DNA of 64,000 nucleotides, from positions 59,220 to 123,219 of the forward strand of contig NZ_CAKMHQ010000029.1 of assembly GCF_927312905.1 (NCBI RefSeq), written 5' to 3'. Shown here piece by piece: positions 1 through 11,003 of this stretch; within the stretch, counting starts at the first letter, position 1; the number at the start of each line of letters is the position of its first letter. Both the position numbers and the translations under genes were made by a program. The DNA is from Candidatus Nitrotoga sp. 1052. GTDB lineage: Bacteria > Pseudomonadota > Gammaproteobacteria > Burkholderiales > Gallionellaceae. The notes under the pieces are model-generated. The model was not told where the DNA came from and did not search any database. It was given only the letters and a program-made list of their open reading frames with translations.

Positions 1-36
1 CCTGATGTTGGGAAACTGCGTGCGCTATTCAGTTGA
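1..36 (+). CDS. C-terminal tail of a truncated upstream gene (tentative)
   Basis: Frame 1 is open from the window edge and ends at a TGA at 34-36, giving the short tail PDVGKLRALFS. It is probably the last codons of a gene that starts outside the window, but eleven residues cannot identify a family and the open frame could be chance. The following 260 bases hold no gene; an A/T-rich 7-bp inverted repeat (AAAAAAC/GTTTTTT) near 129-144 could be a weak transcript end. Confidence 0.25.
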   Translation, partial: PDVGKLRALFS

Positions 37-195
37 TGGATATCCCCAGTTTTTTCAGTAAACTTGTGCTACGCAATTTGCGTTAACCACGTTGTTCTTG
101 TTAGCCTGTATTTATATTGCTTATTCTGAAAAAACTTGTTTTTTGTTTCAAAGTTGAACATTTTATTTGCTTGTTGCAGGCATTTAAATTAGCTC

Positions 196-223
196 TTGAC
201 AATTAATACCCGGGCACTATATT
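196..223 (+). promoter_or_regulatory. Sigma70-like promoter of the first Sel1 gene
   Basis: A perfect -35 hexamer TTGACA (196-201) and a -10 like TATATT (218-223) are separated by 16 bases, about 80 bases upstream of the ATG at 304. The match is close to the vegetative sigma70 consensus; activity is inferred. Confidence 0.55.
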
Positions 224-303
224 AAAGAAACTTAGTCAGAACAGTTTGGGGAAGTGATGCATGCGGCAGCATTTTTTATGCCGTAATTAACGATGGGGCC
301 AAA

Positions 304-975
304 ATGAAAATAATTGTACAGTTTGTGATCTTGCTTTTAACATTAAATGGCTATGTTTTAGCAGAAGAAGTGTCAACCGCAACAAATAGTTTGGAGCAAG
401 TGCAAAAGCAAGCAGAGGCCGGCGATGCCAGCGCCCAGACCCGTCTTGGATGGATATATGCCAATGGCATAGGTGTACCTGTAGATGCCGACAAAGCCGT
501 GGAGTGGTATCAAAAAGCAGCAGCTCAAGGGTATCCAAAGGCCCAGTTTGAACTCGGGGCAATGTATGGCAGTGGTGAAGCTGTGACTAGCGTAGCTAAA
601 GATCCCACCAAGGCCGCAGAGTGGTATCAAAAAGCAGCAGCTCAAGGGTATCCAAAGGCCCAGTTTGAATTCGGGTCGATACACCTCACAGGCGAAGGCG
701 TCACTAAAGATGCTACCAAGGCCGTGGAATGGTATAAAAAAGCGGCAGCTCAAGGGCTTGCTCAAGCACAGACCAGCCTCGGATGGATGTATCAAAACGG
801 TAGGGGTGTGGCAAAGGATGGTGTGTTGGCTTATGCATGGCACAATCTGGCTGCTGCACAGGGCAATGAAAATGCGAAAAAATTGCGTGACTTAACTAAC
901 TTGAATTCTGTCCAGCGTGCTGAAGCAGAACGACTATCTGCAAACTGGAAGCCGGGGCAGATATTGAGTCGGTAA
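304..975 (+). CDS. Secreted Sel1-repeat (TPR-like) protein
   Basis: A 223-residue protein with a signal peptide (hydrophobic residues about 3-20, cleavage probably after LA before EEVS) followed by about four Sel1-like repeats of roughly 36 residues with the usual A-x-x-x-LG-x-x-Y-x-x-G-x-GV-x-x-D-x-x-KA pattern. Sel1 repeats are alpha-solenoid scaffolds for protein-protein contacts; the partner is unknown and location is probably periplasmic. The ATG at 304 is preceded by GGGG with good spacing. Two neighbouring repeats carry an identical 51-base stretch (502-552 and 619-669), so one repeat was duplicated recently. The next gene encodes a longer paralogue, with 263 non-coding bases between them, so they are probably not one tight operon. 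Confidence 0.85.
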   Translation: MKIIVQFVILLLTLNGYVLAEEVSTATNSLEQVQKQAEAGDASAQTRLGWIYANGIGVPVDADKAVEWYQKAAAQGYPKAQFELGAMYGSGEAVTSVAKDPTKAAEWYQKAAAQGYPKAQFEFGSIHLTGEGVTKDATKAVEWYKKAAAQGLAQAQTSLGWMYQNGRGVAKDGVLAYAWHNLAAAQGNENAKKLRDLTNLNSVQRAEAERLSANWKPGQILSR

Positions 976-1238
976 TGGAATTGATTGGGGGAAATGGCGT
1001 CAGTGTTGGATTAACTTTTCCACTTTATATTTTATCCGAGCTACGCGAAAGCCACACTGCCGGTTACTTCTTGCTTTGTGCGAATGTCAATCCAGGGTTG
1101 AGAATGTATCTAGAGGTGCAGGTGGACTATGCGCTTTAGCGTTTTTTTTACGTAGAAATACATATTAATACGATAAATTGTCGTTCCATTAACGCTTCGC
1201 CAGACGGCGGACATGATGAATTTGAATGAGGTCTAAAA

Positions 1239-2165
1239 ATGTCATTTGTACACACTTATATGCGCATTACAGGAAAATTGCTGTTTACGTTGTTGCTTAC
1301 AGTTGCTGTGAGTGCGCATGGTCAGTCAATGTCACAATCAATAAATCAGGAGGCAGAAGAGAATCTTGCGCAATTGAGAATGGTTGCGGAATCTGGTGAT
1401 GCAAATGCACAGTACGATTTAGCGTGGATGTACGATACCGGTGGGGATAATAAAATCTTGGCCAAAGATACACGCAAGGCCGCAGAATGGTATGAGAAAG
1501 CTGCAGTACAGGGCCATGCCAAGGCACAAGCTGGCCTTGGCATGTTGTATGTCAACGGTGACGGTGTGCCTAAGGATTATGTAAAGGGTGTGGATTGGCT
1601 GCAGAAGGCATCGGCGCAGGGGAATGCCGACGCGCAGTTAAACCTCGGTTGGCTGTACCGCGATAGCAAGGGCATACCGAAGGATGCCGCCAAGGCCGTG
1701 GAATGGTGGCAGAATGCGGCAGAGCGAGGATTTGCCCACGCACAGTTCACCCTCGGGGCGATGTACTACAAAGGCGAAGGTGTGCCGAAGAATATGGCCA
1801 AAGCACTTGAGTTGTGGCAGAAGGCGATGATGCAGGGGTATCCCAATGCACAGTTAAGTCTCGGGTCAATGTACTACTTTGGCGAAGGTGTGCCTAAGGA
1901 TGCCGTCAAGGCTGCTGAGTTATGGCAGAAAGCGGCTGCACAGGGAAATACCGATGCACAGTACAACCTTGCTCTGGCGTACTATTTGGGAAGTGGAAAG
2001 AAGAAGGATGAGTTGCTGTCCTATGTGTGGTCCAATCTGGCTGTCGAATATGGTGGTAACGTAAACGCGAAAAAATTGCGCGATTCAATCACCTTGACGC
2101 CAGAACAACAAGAGATGGCGGAGAAAATGTTTTCGAATTGGCAGATAGGAAAGGTTTATCAGTAG
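1239..2165 (+). CDS. Secreted Sel1-repeat (TPR-like) protein, longer paralogue
   Basis: A 308-residue paralogue of the preceding gene. It begins with a signal peptide (hydrophobic core about residues 13-26, likely cleaved after SAHG or nearby), then about six Sel1-like repeats (residues 50-265) and the same C-terminal cap ending in a conserved NAKKLRD segment found also in its neighbour. ATG 1239 has GAGG six to seven bases upstream, better than the internal ATG at 1260. Role inferred: periplasmic protein-interaction scaffold; no enzymatic motif is present. It converges on the efflux operon, with a hairpin between them. Confidence 0.85.
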   Translation: MSFVHTYMRITGKLLFTLLLTVAVSAHGQSMSQSINQEAEENLAQLRMVAESGDANAQYDLAWMYDTGGDNKILAKDTRKAAEWYEKAAVQGHAKAQAGLGMLYVNGDGVPKDYVKGVDWLQKASAQGNADAQLNLGWLYRDSKGIPKDAAKAVEWWQNAAERGFAHAQFTLGAMYYKGEGVPKNMAKALELWQKAMMQGYPNAQLSLGSMYYFGEGVPKDAVKAAELWQKAAAQGNTDAQYNLALAYYLGSGKKKDELLSYVWSNLAVEYGGNVNAKKLRDSITLTPEQQEMAEKMFSNWQIGKVYQ

Positions 2166-2239
2166 TGGCTCGTGTCGGTTGTGGGTGCTGAAAAACACTG
2201 AACTTATCTTGAATAGTAGAACGATTGATGTGGTTTGTT

Positions 2240-2279
2240 CAGCTACATGAACAATAGGGTCAATATTTTCATGTAGCTG
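2240..2279. terminator. Perfect 12-bp inverted repeat between convergent genes
   Basis: Arms 2240-2251 and 2268-2279 (CAGCTACATGAA / TTCATGTAGCTG) pair perfectly around a 16-base loop. It lies between the convergent Sel1 gene and the ABC operon, so a bidirectional transcript end is the natural reading, but there is no clear U-tract on either side. Confidence 0.4.
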
Positions 2280-2420
2280 CCGCATCAGAACGAAGCTTAC
2301 GCACTCATTTTAATTCCAAAGAGATATCTCTCCGTCCTGGGTTAACCTCCTTGGCTAAACCCGGCTCTATGCGGCGCTGCCGTATGCAGATAGCACAACC
2401 ACTACGCTGGCGGAAGCCTT

Positions 2421-3551
2421 TCAAGCAAGGCTGCTGAGAGACTTGCGGAATCGACGCAGAGACAGAATAAACAGGACGCTTCCGATCACGACCAGCGCAA
2501 ACATCTGCGGCCACACTACTTCGAGTCCGGCTCCACGGAAAAGAATGGCCTGAGCGAGGGAAACAAAGTGTGTGGTTGGCGCGACCAGCATTATATTTTG
2601 CGCGAATTCAGGCATGCTTTCGCGTGGGGTTGATCCTCCAGACAGCACTTCCATCGGTAGCAGTACCAATACCACCAAAAGACCAAACTGAGGCATGGTG
2701 CGCGCGAGTGTTGCCATGAAGATGCCCATTGATGTGGTGGCAAACAGATGTAACGTGGCACAAAAGAGGAACAGCGCTATCGAGCCTTCAATCGGCACCT
2801 GCAACAGGCCCTGTATGATAAAAGACAGCGCAAAAGCCGATGCCAGCAAGACTACCAGCCCCATAGACCAGACCTTGGATAGCATGATTTCGCCGGCTGT
2901 CACCGGCATTACCAGTAGGTGCTCGATCGTACCGTGCTCGCGTTCACGGATCAGGGCGGCGCCGGTCAGAATGACTGATAACATGGTAATGTGACCGACG
3001 AGCTCCATGAGCGAACCGAACCAGGCCGGTGCCAGAGAGGGATTGAAACGTACCCGCATTGCCAGCTCAACTGGCGGTGTAGCACTACCACGATAATGCT
3101 GAATAAATTCATTGACTTCACTCAATACAATCTGCTGGATGTAGCTGCTGCCGGTGAAAGCCTGGCTCATGCGCGTAGCATCCACGTTCAGCTGGATAGT
3201 CGGAGAACTTCCGGCCAGCACATCGCGCTGAAATTCCGGAGGAATGTCGAGCGCGAACGTAAACTTGCCAGCGTCCAAGCCCGGATCGACCTCCTTCAGC
3301 GACACCATGATAGGTGACATGAAGTGTGGAGGATAAAAAGCCGAGGTTATGCGTCCCGACAACGGTGAACTATCCTCATCCACGATTGCGATCACAGCTT
3401 TGTGCAGGGAATCTGGCAATGCGGTCGCGGCGATATAAATCGCTACGGTGAAAGTATAGGCAATCAGTATCAGCATGATCGAATCACGCCGCAAACTCCA
3501 CAGCTCCTTGACACCGAGTTGATAGATATTGGAAGTATGGCTCATCGTCAA
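2421..3551 (-). CDS. yhhJ: ABC-2 type permease, YhhJ family
   Basis: A 376-residue ABC-2 transport permease: one N-terminal membrane helix (about 22-45), a large extracytoplasmic domain, then five hydrophobic segments in the C-terminal half with the family motif [19 protein letters not shown]. Length matches E. coli YhhJ (about 375). It is the last gene of a four-gene operon; its ATG overlaps the stop of the RbbA-like gene by four bases, indicating translational coupling. Likely role: membrane half of a drug or metabolite exporter working with the RbbA-type ATPase, the HlyD adaptor and the outer-membrane factor. Substrate not predictable. Confidence 0.85.
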   Translation of the reverse strand: MTMSHTSNIYQLGVKELWSLRRDSIMLILIAYTFTVAIYIAATALPDSLHKAVIAIVDEDSSPLSGRITSAFYPPHFMSPIMVSLKEVDPGLDAGKFTFALDIPPEFQRDVLAGSSPTIQLNVDATRMSQAFTGSSYIQQIVLSEVNEFIQHYRGSATPPVELAMRVRFNPSLAPAWFGSLMELVGHITMLSVILTGAALIREREHGTIEHLLVMPVTAGEIMLSKVWSMGLVVLLASAFALSFIIQGLLQVPIEGSIALFLFCATLHLFATTSMGIFMATLARTMPQFGLLVVLVLLPMEVLSGGSTPRESMPEFAQNIMLVAPTTHFVSLAQAILFRGAGLEVVWPQMFALVVIGSVLFILSLRRFRKSLSSLA

Positions 3552-6346
3552 CTATCCTGCTTTCTCAGCAGGGAGATTGATAGAGCTACAATTCCCAGAG
3601 CGGCCAGCAGCATAGGCCAGAAGTATGCGACCAGATCAGACAAATCCAGAGCCTTGCTGAAAACCCCACGGCTAATTATGAGGAAATGTGATGCCGGATA
3701 GATCTGCCCGATGATTTTCCCGGCTCCTTCTAGCGAGGAAACCGGGTTGAGAAGGCCTGAAAATTGAATTGCCGGAAGCATGGTGCCGAGCATGGTCGCG
3801 AATATCGCTGCAATCTGGCTACGGGTAAAAATGGAGGCGAACAGGCCAAAGCCAGTGGAAAAAATGCTGAAAATAATTGCTGCCAGCGCAAGCGTGGCAA
3901 AACTGCCGGTGATTGGCACACCGAATATTGTGATGGCAAGTACAGACATCAGCAGGAAATTCAGCATTGACAGCACAATGTAAGGAAGCTGCTTGCCGAG
4001 CAGGAACTCGGTACGGGTAACTGGGGTGACATAGAAATTGATGATCGAACCCAGCTCCTTCTCGCGTACCACTGACAGCGCTGTCAGCATGCACGGAATC
4101 ATCAGCATAAGGATAGGAATAACCGCCGGAACCATCGCCGGCAGACTCATCACGTCCGGGTTATAACGAAATCGCGTTTCAATGATAGCCGAACCGGTAG
4201 CCGCATCCTGGCCGGCCCGGGTCTTCGCCATGTCGATCAGCCAGCCTTGATGCATGCCCTGTACGTAGCCCTGCACGATTTCAGCCCGCATGGTCATTGC
4301 ACCATCGATCCAGGCACCGATCTGGACCGGTTTGCTGCGCTGCACGTCGCGAGCAAAGCCGGGCGGAATCTCAATGGCAAGTGACAATTCGCCGTTGCGC
4401 ATGCGCCGGTCCAGATCGGCGTAGCTGGTTATTGGCGGATGCTCGACAAAATAGCCCGATCCAGAGAGGTTCAAAGCGTAGTTGTGACTGAGCGTGGTCT
4501 GGTCACGATCGAGTACGGCGTAGCTGAGATCATTCACGTCCATGTTGATGCCATAGCCTATGAAAAACATCAGGGTCAGGCAGCCGATCAGCGCCATCGC
4601 CCCGCGCACCGGGTCGCGGCGCAGTTCCAGCGCTTCGCGCAGCGTGTAGCTGAATGCGCGGGACGCACTGAAACGGCGGCGCAATCTGGACTGCCAGCCC
4701 TTGCCAGGATCGGCGGCAGGAAGCACAGAAGTGATTGGGGGAGTGCTGGCGAGCTGGGTGACCGCCGCACCGGCTTCTTCCAGATAGCTGATGAATACCT
4801 GTTCCAGTGTCGCTGCCCCGTGCTTTTTTAAAAGTTCGGACGGTGCATCGCTGGCCATAACTTTCCCAGCATGCATCAGCGAAATACGGTCACAGCGCTC
4901 AGCCTCGTTCATAAAGTGGGTCGAAATGAAGATCGTGATCTTGTCCTTGCGCGCAAGGTCAATCATCAACTGCCAGAAATTATCCCGCGCAATAGGATCA
5001 ACACCGGAGGTCGGTTCGTCGAGGATCAGCAATTCTGGCTTGTGCACCATCGCAACCGCCAGCGACAAGCGCTGGCGGATCCCCAGCGGTAAACTGTTTG
5101 GCAATGCGTCGGGCACTTCGCCGAGGCCAAATCGAAACAGCATCTCTTCGACCCGTGGCGGAATCTCCGCCTCCGGCATATTGAACAGGCGCGCATGGAG
5201 CACCAGGTTCTGGCGTACAGTGAGTTCTGAGTACAGCGAAAAGGATTGGGACATATAGCCAACCCGCCGTCGTGTAGCAATATCGTGAGGATCCACTTCG
5301 TGACCGAAAAGCCAGGCTTGTCCATCGCTGGCCGGTAGCAGACCGGTAAGCATCTTCATGGTGGTAGTCTTGCCACAACCGTTGGAGCCGATGAAGCCAA
5401 AAATCTCGCCACGACGAATGCGGAAGTTGACGTGATCAACCGCCATGAAATCGCCAAAACGCATGGTCAAGTCGTGTGCCTCAATGGCGATCTCGGTGTC
5501 TTCCCCGGCAGCGAAGGGTGGAACCACGACAGCGCGGTGGCCACGCCTCTGCTCTTCCGGCAGCAGCGCAATGAAAGCCGCTTCCAGAGATGCAGTCCCG
5601 GTCTGCTCGTGCAATTCGCGCGGCGTGCCGGTGGCCAGGATCCTGCCCGCATCCATCGCCACCAGCCAGTCAAATCGCTCGGCCTCGTCCATGTATGCTG
5701 TGGATACGATCACGCTCATATCTGGACGGTGGTTGCGAACGCGTGTGATCAGGTCCCAGAACTGTTTGCGCGCCAGCGGATCGACGCCAGTGGTCGGCTC
5801 GTCCAGAATCAGCAGGTCCGGGTCATGAATCAGCGCACAGCACATTCCCAGCTTTTGTTTCATGCCGCCGGAAAGTTTTCCTACCGGACGACTGAGAAAT
5901 GGATATAAGCCCGTGCTGGTGGTGAGCTCATCGATACGGCGCCGCCTTTCGGCAGCACCGTGTCCGAACAGGCGGCCGAAAAACTGCAGGTTTTCCTCTA
6001 TTGACAGGGTCGGATACAGATTTTTGCCAAGCCCCTGTGGCATGTAGGCAATATTCGGGCAAACTTCGTTGCGATGGCGCGCACTGGCCATGTCCCCCCC
6101 GAGTGCCTCCACCCGGCCCTTTTGCACCACTCGCGCACCGGCAACCAGCGACATCAGGCTGGATTTTCCGACGCCGTCTGGGCCGATCAAGCCGACCATG
6201 CAGCCGGCGGGGATATCCAAGTCAATCGCGTCCAGCGCCAGTATCTTGCCATAGCTTAGGCTGACGCCGGCAAGGCGGACGACAGGCGCACTGCCGGTGG
6301 CGGCGGGGGGCATTATGGAACCCGGAGCGTCAGTTTCTTCGGCCAT
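3548..6346 (-). CDS. rbbA: RbbA-type fusion: two ABC ATPase domains plus ABC-2 permease
   Basis: A 932-residue protein with two nucleotide-binding domains in tandem followed by an ABC-2 membrane domain. NBD1 (about 20-250) has Walker [10 protein letters not shown], signature LSGGMKQ and Walker [17 protein letters not shown]2 (about 285-520) has Walker [10 protein letters not shown], a degenerate signature LPLGIRQ and Walker [14 protein letters not shown]. The membrane domain has an N-terminal helix near residue 590, an extracytoplasmic region, and five helices from about 730. This is the architecture of E. coli RbbA/YhiH (911 aa), named as a ribosome-bound ATPase; in this context an export function is more likely. 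Two starts are possible: ATG 6346 (AGG just upstream) or ATG 6313, which overlaps the HlyD gene stop as TAATG. The gene is visibly GC-richer than the rest of the window. Confidence 0.87.
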   Translation of the reverse strand: MAEETDAPGSIMPPAATGSAPVVRLAGVSLSYGKILALDAIDLDIPAGCMVGLIGPDGVGKSSLMSLVAGARVVQKGRVEALGGDMASARHRNEVCPNIAYMPQGLGKNLYPTLSIEENLQFFGRLFGHGAAERRRRIDELTTSTGLYPFLSRPVGKLSGGMKQKLGMCCALIHDPDLLILDEPTTGVDPLARKQFWDLITRVRNHRPDMSVIVSTAYMDEAERFDWLVAMDAGRILATGTPRELHEQTGTASLEAAFIALLPEEQRRGHRAVVVPPFAAGEDTEIAIEAHDLTMRFGDFMAVDHVNFRIRRGEIFGFIGSNGCGKTTTMKMLTGLLPASDGQAWLFGHEVDPHDIATRRRVGYMSQSFSLYSELTVRQNLVLHARLFNMPEAEIPPRVEEMLFRFGLGEVPDALPNSLPLGIRQRLSLAVAMVHKPELLILDEPTSGVDPIARDNFWQLMIDLARKDKITIFISTHFMNEAERCDRISLMHAGKVMASDAPSELLKKHGAATLEQVFISYLEEAGAAVTQLASTPPITSVLPAADPGKGWQSRLRRRFSASRAFSYTLREALELRRDPVRGAMALIGCLTLMFFIGYGINMDVNDLSYAVLDRDQTTLSHNYALNLSGSGYFVEHPPITSYADLDRRMRNGELSLAIEIPPGFARDVQRSKPVQIGAWIDGAMTMRAEIVQGYVQGMHQGWLIDMAKTRAGQDAATGSAIIETRFRYNPDVMSLPAMVPAVIPILMLMIPCMLTALSVVREKELGSIINFYVTPVTRTEFLLGKQLPYIVLSMLNFLLMSVLAITIFGVPITGSFATLALAAIIFSIFSTGFGLFASIFTRSQIAAIFATMLGTMLPAIQFSGLLNPVSSLEGAGKIIGQIYPASHFLIISRGVFSKALDLSDLVAYFWPMLLAALGIVALSISLLRKQDS

Positions 6347-7386
6347 TCAGCCTGCGGGTTCAGTTTGAGCCAGGCCACCCCGGGCAGGCCGGTCTTGACC
6401 TGTTTTAAGTGTTTTTTCAGCAATTCACGGTCAATATTGGCTTTCACCCGAAACATCAACTTTTGCCGCTCGCTAGCTGTTTCCACAGTCTTCGGCGTGA
6501 ACTGCGCTGTACTGGAGACGAATGAAACTTTGGCTGGGATGACATAGTTGGGCGCGGCGTCGAGCACAATGCGCACCTCACTGCCGAGCGCCACCTTGCC
6601 TGCGACTGTCTCCGGCAAGAAAAAAATCATGTACACATCACCAAGGTCTACAAGATTTAGCACCTTGCCGCCGGCACTAACCACCTCGCCGGGCTGAGCC
6701 ACGTGGAACTGGACTCGTCCGTCACGCGGAGCCTTGAGCTCGTTGTCGGCGATATCAACGCGAATGCGTTCGACGGTCGCAAGTGCTGCCTCGGCAGCAG
6801 ATTCAGCGCCGAGGACTTGAGTGCGCCCCGTGGCGATCGCCGCATCAGCGGCGGCCACCTGTGCCTTGGCCGCCACAATGGCGGCTTCGGCACTGCGCAC
6901 GCGGGTGCGGTCGTCGTCAGCCTCCTGACTTGAGGCGCCACCTTCTTTCACTAGCGTCGATGAGCGCGCCGAACGACTGCGAGCCGCCGCGCGCTCAGCC
7001 TCGCGCTGCATAACCACGGCTTGTGCCGCCGTACGTTCAGCCTCGCGCTGCGCGAGTTGGCTGCGCGCAGTCGCAATGCCATTATGAGCCTGTTGAGCCT
7101 GCGCTTCGGCCTGACGCAGTTGAGCATTGATCGAGTCGGAATCGATACGTGCCAGAACCTGCCCGGCCTTCACAAAATCGCCCTCGTTGACAAGGATATC
7201 CTTGACGCGACCGGCGGAACGCGCTGCTACGTCAATCTCGGTGGCCTCAATGCGCCCGTTACCGCTGACGATAACATCGCTGTTTTTATCCTTGCTCAAG
7301 TATTGTCGCGCCAGAAACCCCGCTACGATCACAATTATGATCACAGCCGCGATCCGCACGAGCCACGTCTTGCTCAGTCCTTTCAT
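6313..7386 (-). CDS. yhiI: HlyD-family membrane fusion protein, YhiI-like
   Basis: A 357-residue periplasmic adaptor with an N-terminal membrane anchor (about 9-28), a biotinyl-lipoyl half motif, a long Ala/Gln/Arg-rich coiled-coil hairpin (about 80-215), a second lipoyl half ([18 protein letters not shown]) and a beta-barrel region. Length matches E. coli YhiI (355). It would join the inner-membrane ABC parts encoded downstream to the outer-membrane factor encoded upstream. Its ATG overlaps the stop of the outer-membrane factor gene by four bases. Confidence 0.87.
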   Translation of the reverse strand: MKGLSKTWLVRIAAVIIIVIVAGFLARQYLSKDKNSDVIVSGNGRIEATEIDVAARSAGRVKDILVNEGDFVKAGQVLARIDSDSINAQLRQAEAQAQQAHNGIATARSQLAQREAERTAAQAVVMQREAERAAARSRSARSSTLVKEGGASSQEADDDRTRVRSAEAAIVAAKAQVAAADAAIATGRTQVLGAESAAEAALATVERIRVDIADNELKAPRDGRVQFHVAQPGEVVSAGGKVLNLVDLGDVYMIFFLPETVAGKVALGSEVRIVLDAAPNYVIPAKVSFVSSTAQFTPKTVETASERQKLMFRVKANIDRELLKKHLKQVKTGLPGVAWLKLNPQAEWPKKLTLRVP

Positions 7387-8837
7387 GGGTTCAATCTCCT
7401 CTGACCGTCTTCCTCACCAATCGTACCGCCTCCGCCGCCCAGAACTGCATACAACTTGATGCCGCTGGCAAGATAGGCACGACGTGTCTGCACCAGCGCC
7501 TGCTCAACGGCAAACAATTCACGTTCGGCATCCAGCACCTCCAGATAAGTGGTGGCACCTTGCTGATAGCGCAAGGCGGCGATACGGCTTCGTTCACGTT
7601 GAGCCTCAAGGGAAGTGCGTTGCGCCTTGATCTGCTCGGCCAGCCAATGTCGCTCGGCCAGCACATCAGCTACTTCGCGAAAGGCGTTCTGCACGCTGCG
7701 TTCGTACTCGGTGATCGCCGAGTTATACTGCGCGCGTGCCAAGTCGAGACCGGCCCGGTTGCGACCGCCATCGAAGAGAGGCAGCGTGATGCTGGGCATA
7801 AAGCTCCAGGAACGACTATTTCCTGCGAACAGACCGTCGAGTTCACGGCTGGCAACACCAAGCGAGCCGGTGAGCGCGATACGTGGAAAAAAGGCCGCAC
7901 GGGCGGCGCCGATGTTGGCATTGGCCGCCTTCAGTCGCCGTTCGGCTGCCCGCAGATCCGGACGCTGAACCAGCAGGTCGGAAGGCAGGCCAGCGTCGAT
8001 GCTATGCACAAACATCGCCTCGATACTGCTGAGTGAACGATGCTCGGCCGGCAGTGAACTGCCAGCCAAAAACTCAAGCGCATTGCGGTTCTGTTCGCGC
8101 AAGCGCTGCAGCACTGCCAATTCAGCTCGGGCCTGGCTGAGAAGGATTTCGGTCTGGACAGCGTCCACGCGGGCAGCTGAACCGACCTCGAAGCGCCTTT
8201 GCGCGATGCGAGCGGATTGATGTCGCGTCCTAATGGTTCGCTCGGCGAGGTTGATGCGTTCGTCGAGTTCGCGTTCGATGAGGTAGCTGCTCGAGACCTG
8301 CGCAATCACAGTGGACTGGACGGCATGATGCGCTTCGTCGGTGGCCAAGTATGTCTCCAGGGCGGCAATCTCCAGACTGCGCAGGCGGCCCCAGAAATCA
8401 AGTTCCCATGCACTTGAAGTCAGCCCTACCTGGAACTGATTCAACAATATCTGGTTCGCTGCACCGTCACGCTGGATAGGCAGCACACCAGCTGGAATCC
8501 TGAAACGGCTGCCGAAAGCACTGCCGCTGATGTTGGGCAGCCGACTTGCGTGTTGAATACCATAGAGTGCCCGTACCTCTTCGACGCGATGTATGGCCAG
8601 CATGAGATCGCGGTTGTTGGCAAGCGCGGTTGAAATCAATGCCCGGAGTCTCTCGTCTCCAAAGAAAGTCTGCCAGCCAATGTTTGCTACCGTGACACCT
8701 GCTGAACCCGCCGGGGCGGATCGCGGGAAGGTTGAAGCGATGGGCGGCTGGGGTTTTTCATATGCAGGGAGCTGCGTACAGCCCACAAGAAGCAACGCTG
8801 CAAGTAACGAAATGGGAAAACCTCTTGTATCCATCAT
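7383..8837 (-). CDS. NodT-family outer-membrane factor lipoprotein
   Basis: A 484-residue TolC/NodT-type outer-membrane channel. It has a lipoprotein signal peptide with lipobox LVGC (Cys20), the paired OEP repeats of this family, and the typical SLLVQRPDLRAAERRLKAAN-like segment at mid-protein (seen here as DLLVQRPDLRAAERRLKAA). It is the first gene of the four-gene efflux operon, so the whole export path from inner to outer membrane is encoded together. E. coli yhiI-rbbA-yhhJ lacks a linked channel gene. A second ATG lies at 8834 and is equally possible. Confidence 0.88.
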   Translation of the reverse strand: MMDTRGFPISLLAALLLVGCTQLPAYEKPQPPIASTFPRSAPAGSAGVTVANIGWQTFFGDERLRALISTALANNRDLMLAIHRVEEVRALYGIQHASRLPNISGSAFGSRFRIPAGVLPIQRDGAANQILLNQFQVGLTSSAWELDFWGRLRSLEIAALETYLATDEAHHAVQSTVIAQVSSSYLIERELDERINLAERTIRTRHQSARIAQRRFEVGSAARVDAVQTEILLSQARAELAVLQRLREQNRNALEFLAGSSLPAEHRSLSSIEAMFVHSIDAGLPSDLLVQRPDLRAAERRLKAANANIGAARAAFFPRIALTGSLGVASRELDGLFAGNSRSWSFMPSITLPLFDGGRNRAGLDLARAQYNSAITEYERSVQNAFREVADVLAERHWLAEQIKAQRTSLEAQRERSRIAALRYQQGATTYLEVLDAERELFAVEQALVQTRRAYLASGIKLYAVLGGGGGTIGEEDGQRRLNP

Positions 8838-8884
8838 TATCGTCCAGTTGAATCAGAACCAATTTTGTACAGTAACGATCACAA

Positions 8885-8912
8885 AGTATGCGCCGAGCTG
8901 TTGTGAAGTCAA
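8885..8912 (-). promoter_or_regulatory. Likely promoter of the efflux operon
   Basis: On the minus strand TTGACT (8912-8907) and CATACT (8890-8885) are separated by 16 bases, about 50 bases upstream of the outer-membrane factor ATG. It is a reasonable sigma70-type pair; no operator palindrome was recognised beside it. Confidence 0.4.
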
Positions 8913-9067
8913 AACGCTACTACTTATGACTTAGTCCAGCACAATTGTCGGCAAACCATATCAGCCATCATGGGGCTGCCGCAATTACTTTGACTACTCG
9001 TTCTTGGTTCTTCATCCAACAAAGAGCATCCATCAAATCGAACCAATGCAAGTGCGTAGTTATTTTG

Positions 9068-10573
9068 TTATCTTTCGGGACGCATTTGCGGAAATAAAAT
9101 TACATCACGGATGCTGGGGCTATTGGTGAGCAGCATTACCAGCCGGTCTATACCGATGCCTTCTCCGGCGGTAGGCGGCAGGCCATATTCCAGGGCGCGA
9201 ATGTAATCGCTGTCCTTGAACATGGCTTCTTCGTCACCTGCCTCCCTAGCCGTTACCTGTGCATCAAAGCGTGCTTCCTGGTCTTCCGGGTCATTCAACT
9301 CGGAGAAGCCATTGGCGATTTCGCGTCCAACCATAAACAGTTCAAAACGCTCGGTAATTTCCGGGCGCGTATCGCTGCGGCGCGCCAGAGGCGAAGCTTC
9401 TGCAGGGTAGTCAATGATGAAAGTTGGCTCAAATAACTGATGCTCAGTCAGCTCTTCAAACAATGAAAGTTGCAGTCCGCCCACGCCATCCGCCGCCCTG
9501 TATTTGGCTTTCAGGTCTTGTAATTCGTTGATGAGAAAATCGCGGTCGTTCAACTGCTCGTCAGAAAACTGCGGATGATATTTCTGGATTGCCTGTGCAA
9601 TGGTCAGGCGATGGAACGGTTGCCCCAAGTCGAGCTCACGTCCCTGATAAGAGAACACAGTGGTGCCCAGTACTTTGCGCGCCACCTCGCTAAACAGCTT
9701 CTCGGTGAAGTCCATCAGATAACGATAATCACGATAGGCTTCATAAAACTCGATCATGGTGAACTCGGGGTTATGTCGCGTAGAGAGCCCCTCGTTGCGA
9801 AAGTTGCGGTTGATTTCGAATACCTTCTCAAAGCCGCCCACCACCAGCCGCTTGAGATACAACTCCGGTGCGATGCGAAGATACAGCTGCATGTCCAAGG
9901 CATTGTGATGCGTGGTAAAGGGCTTGGCTGATGCACCGCCCGGAATGGAATGCATCATAGGCGTCTCGACTTCGAGGTAATTGTGGCGTATGAAAAATTC
10001 TCGTATAGCCTGGATTACCTTGGAACGAATGATAAATGTATTGCGCGTGTCCTCATTGGTGATGAGATCCACGTGCCGTTGGCGATACTTTTGTTCCTGG
10101 TCGATCAGACCGTGAAACTTTTCCGGTAGCGGGCGTAGTGCTTTAGTCAACAGACGCAGCCCGGTCACGCGAACAGAAAGTTCACCGGTCTTGGTTTTAA
10201 ACAATACACCTGTTGCACCAAGAATGTCGCCCAGATCATAGTGCTTGAATGCATCATGCGCTACTTCGCCGGTATCGCTATTGTTAATGAATAGCTGGAT
10301 GCGTCCGCTCATGTCATGCACGGTGGCAAAGCTGGCTTTGCCCATCACGCGCTTCAACATCATGCGCCCGGCTACAGCCACGCTGACATGCGCTGTTTCC
10401 AGTTCGTCGTGGCTCATTGCTCCGTAAGCAGCATGCAAATCACCAGCCAGATTTTTGCGCTCAAAATCATTCGGGAAAGCTACGCCTTCTTTGCGAAGCG
10501 TAGTGAGTTTGGCGCGGCGCTCGGTGATAATTTGATTTTCGTCTTGCTGAGGTATAGTTGGTTCGGTAGTCAT
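9068..10573 (-). CDS. lysS: Lysyl-tRNA synthetase, class II
   Basis: A 501-residue LysS that charges tRNA(Lys) in the cytoplasm. The N-terminal OB-fold anticodon-binding domain (about 60-160, with [19 protein letters not shown]) precedes the class II catalytic domain with motif 2 ([20 protein letters not shown]) and motif 3 ([11 protein letters not shown] near the C-terminus). An upstream ATG at 10645 would add 24 residues of non-family sequence, so ATG 10573 ([10 protein letters not shown]) is chosen; the length then fits the usual 500-505. In many proteobacteria lysS sits directly behind prfB; here prfB is 6.7 kb upstream on the same strand with accessory genes between. Confidence 0.97.
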   Translation of the reverse strand: MTTEPTIPQQDENQIITERRAKLTTLRKEGVAFPNDFERKNLAGDLHAAYGAMSHDELETAHVSVAVAGRMMLKRVMGKASFATVHDMSGRIQLFINNSDTGEVAHDAFKHYDLGDILGATGVLFKTKTGELSVRVTGLRLLTKALRPLPEKFHGLIDQEQKYRQRHVDLITNEDTRNTFIIRSKVIQAIREFFIRHNYLEVETPMMHSIPGGASAKPFTTHHNALDMQLYLRIAPELYLKRLVVGGFEKVFEINRNFRNEGLSTRHNPEFTMIEFYEAYRDYRYLMDFTEKLFSEVARKVLGTTVFSYQGRELDLGQPFHRLTIAQAIQKYHPQFSDEQLNDRDFLINELQDLKAKYRAADGVGGLQLSLFEELTEHQLFEPTFIIDYPAEASPLARRSDTRPEITERFELFMVGREIANGFSELNDPEDQEARFDAQVTAREAGDEEAMFKDSDYIRALEYGLPPTAGEGIGIDRLVMLLTNSPSIRDVILFPQMRPER

Positions 10574-11003
10574 TATGTTCGGATAAATTATGATCAAGAA
10601 TTCAGGAGTGCTTTCACAGGCGCAGGATTGTGGCACGAATGCCACACTACGTGCAATTTAAGGAAATGGACATGCGAAGAGGGGGGCATCAAAATGCTTA
10701 GCCCATTGTCGCCATACAAATTTTAACAGCGCAAATCAGGATAGGGAAAAACTCTCGCGTGGCACAAATAATTTATCTCGACGGGGTTAGGTGTAACTGC
10801 GGTTTTACATGGTCTGGATCCGAAGCGAATTACTACGAAACGGAAATCGTGGCCTGATCACGTGCGCGTTCTCATCACCCCGTGATAGCACCGAAGCCAG
10901 CTATTCCCCTGCATCCCGCTATCGTCGTTACATTCCTCCTGATTGGCGATCGACTCAGGAAACGAAATTTTAAAGCAAGTTAAGTCGATGCCATACCGTC
11001 GGC
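10574..11003. other. Intergenic region, 430 bases, no gene recognised
   Basis: Upstream region of lysS. It should hold the lysS promoter, but no convincing -35/-10 pair stands out. A weak ATCACG/CGTGAT inverted repeat lies around 10858-10890. No supported coding frame or structured RNA was recognised. Confidence 0.4.

Noticed and set aside
502..669. CRISPR-like direct repeats
   Set aside because: Only two copies, in frame inside a Sel1 coding sequence, with coding sequence between them.
373..843. 156-codon open frame antisense to the first Sel1 gene
   Set aside because: It mirrors the periodic Sel1 repeats on the other strand and has no domain or ribosome site.
4439..5908. Several 120-158-codon plus-strand frames inside the RbbA-like gene
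   Set aside because: GC-rich shadow frames; the minus strand encodes clear Walker motifs across the same region.
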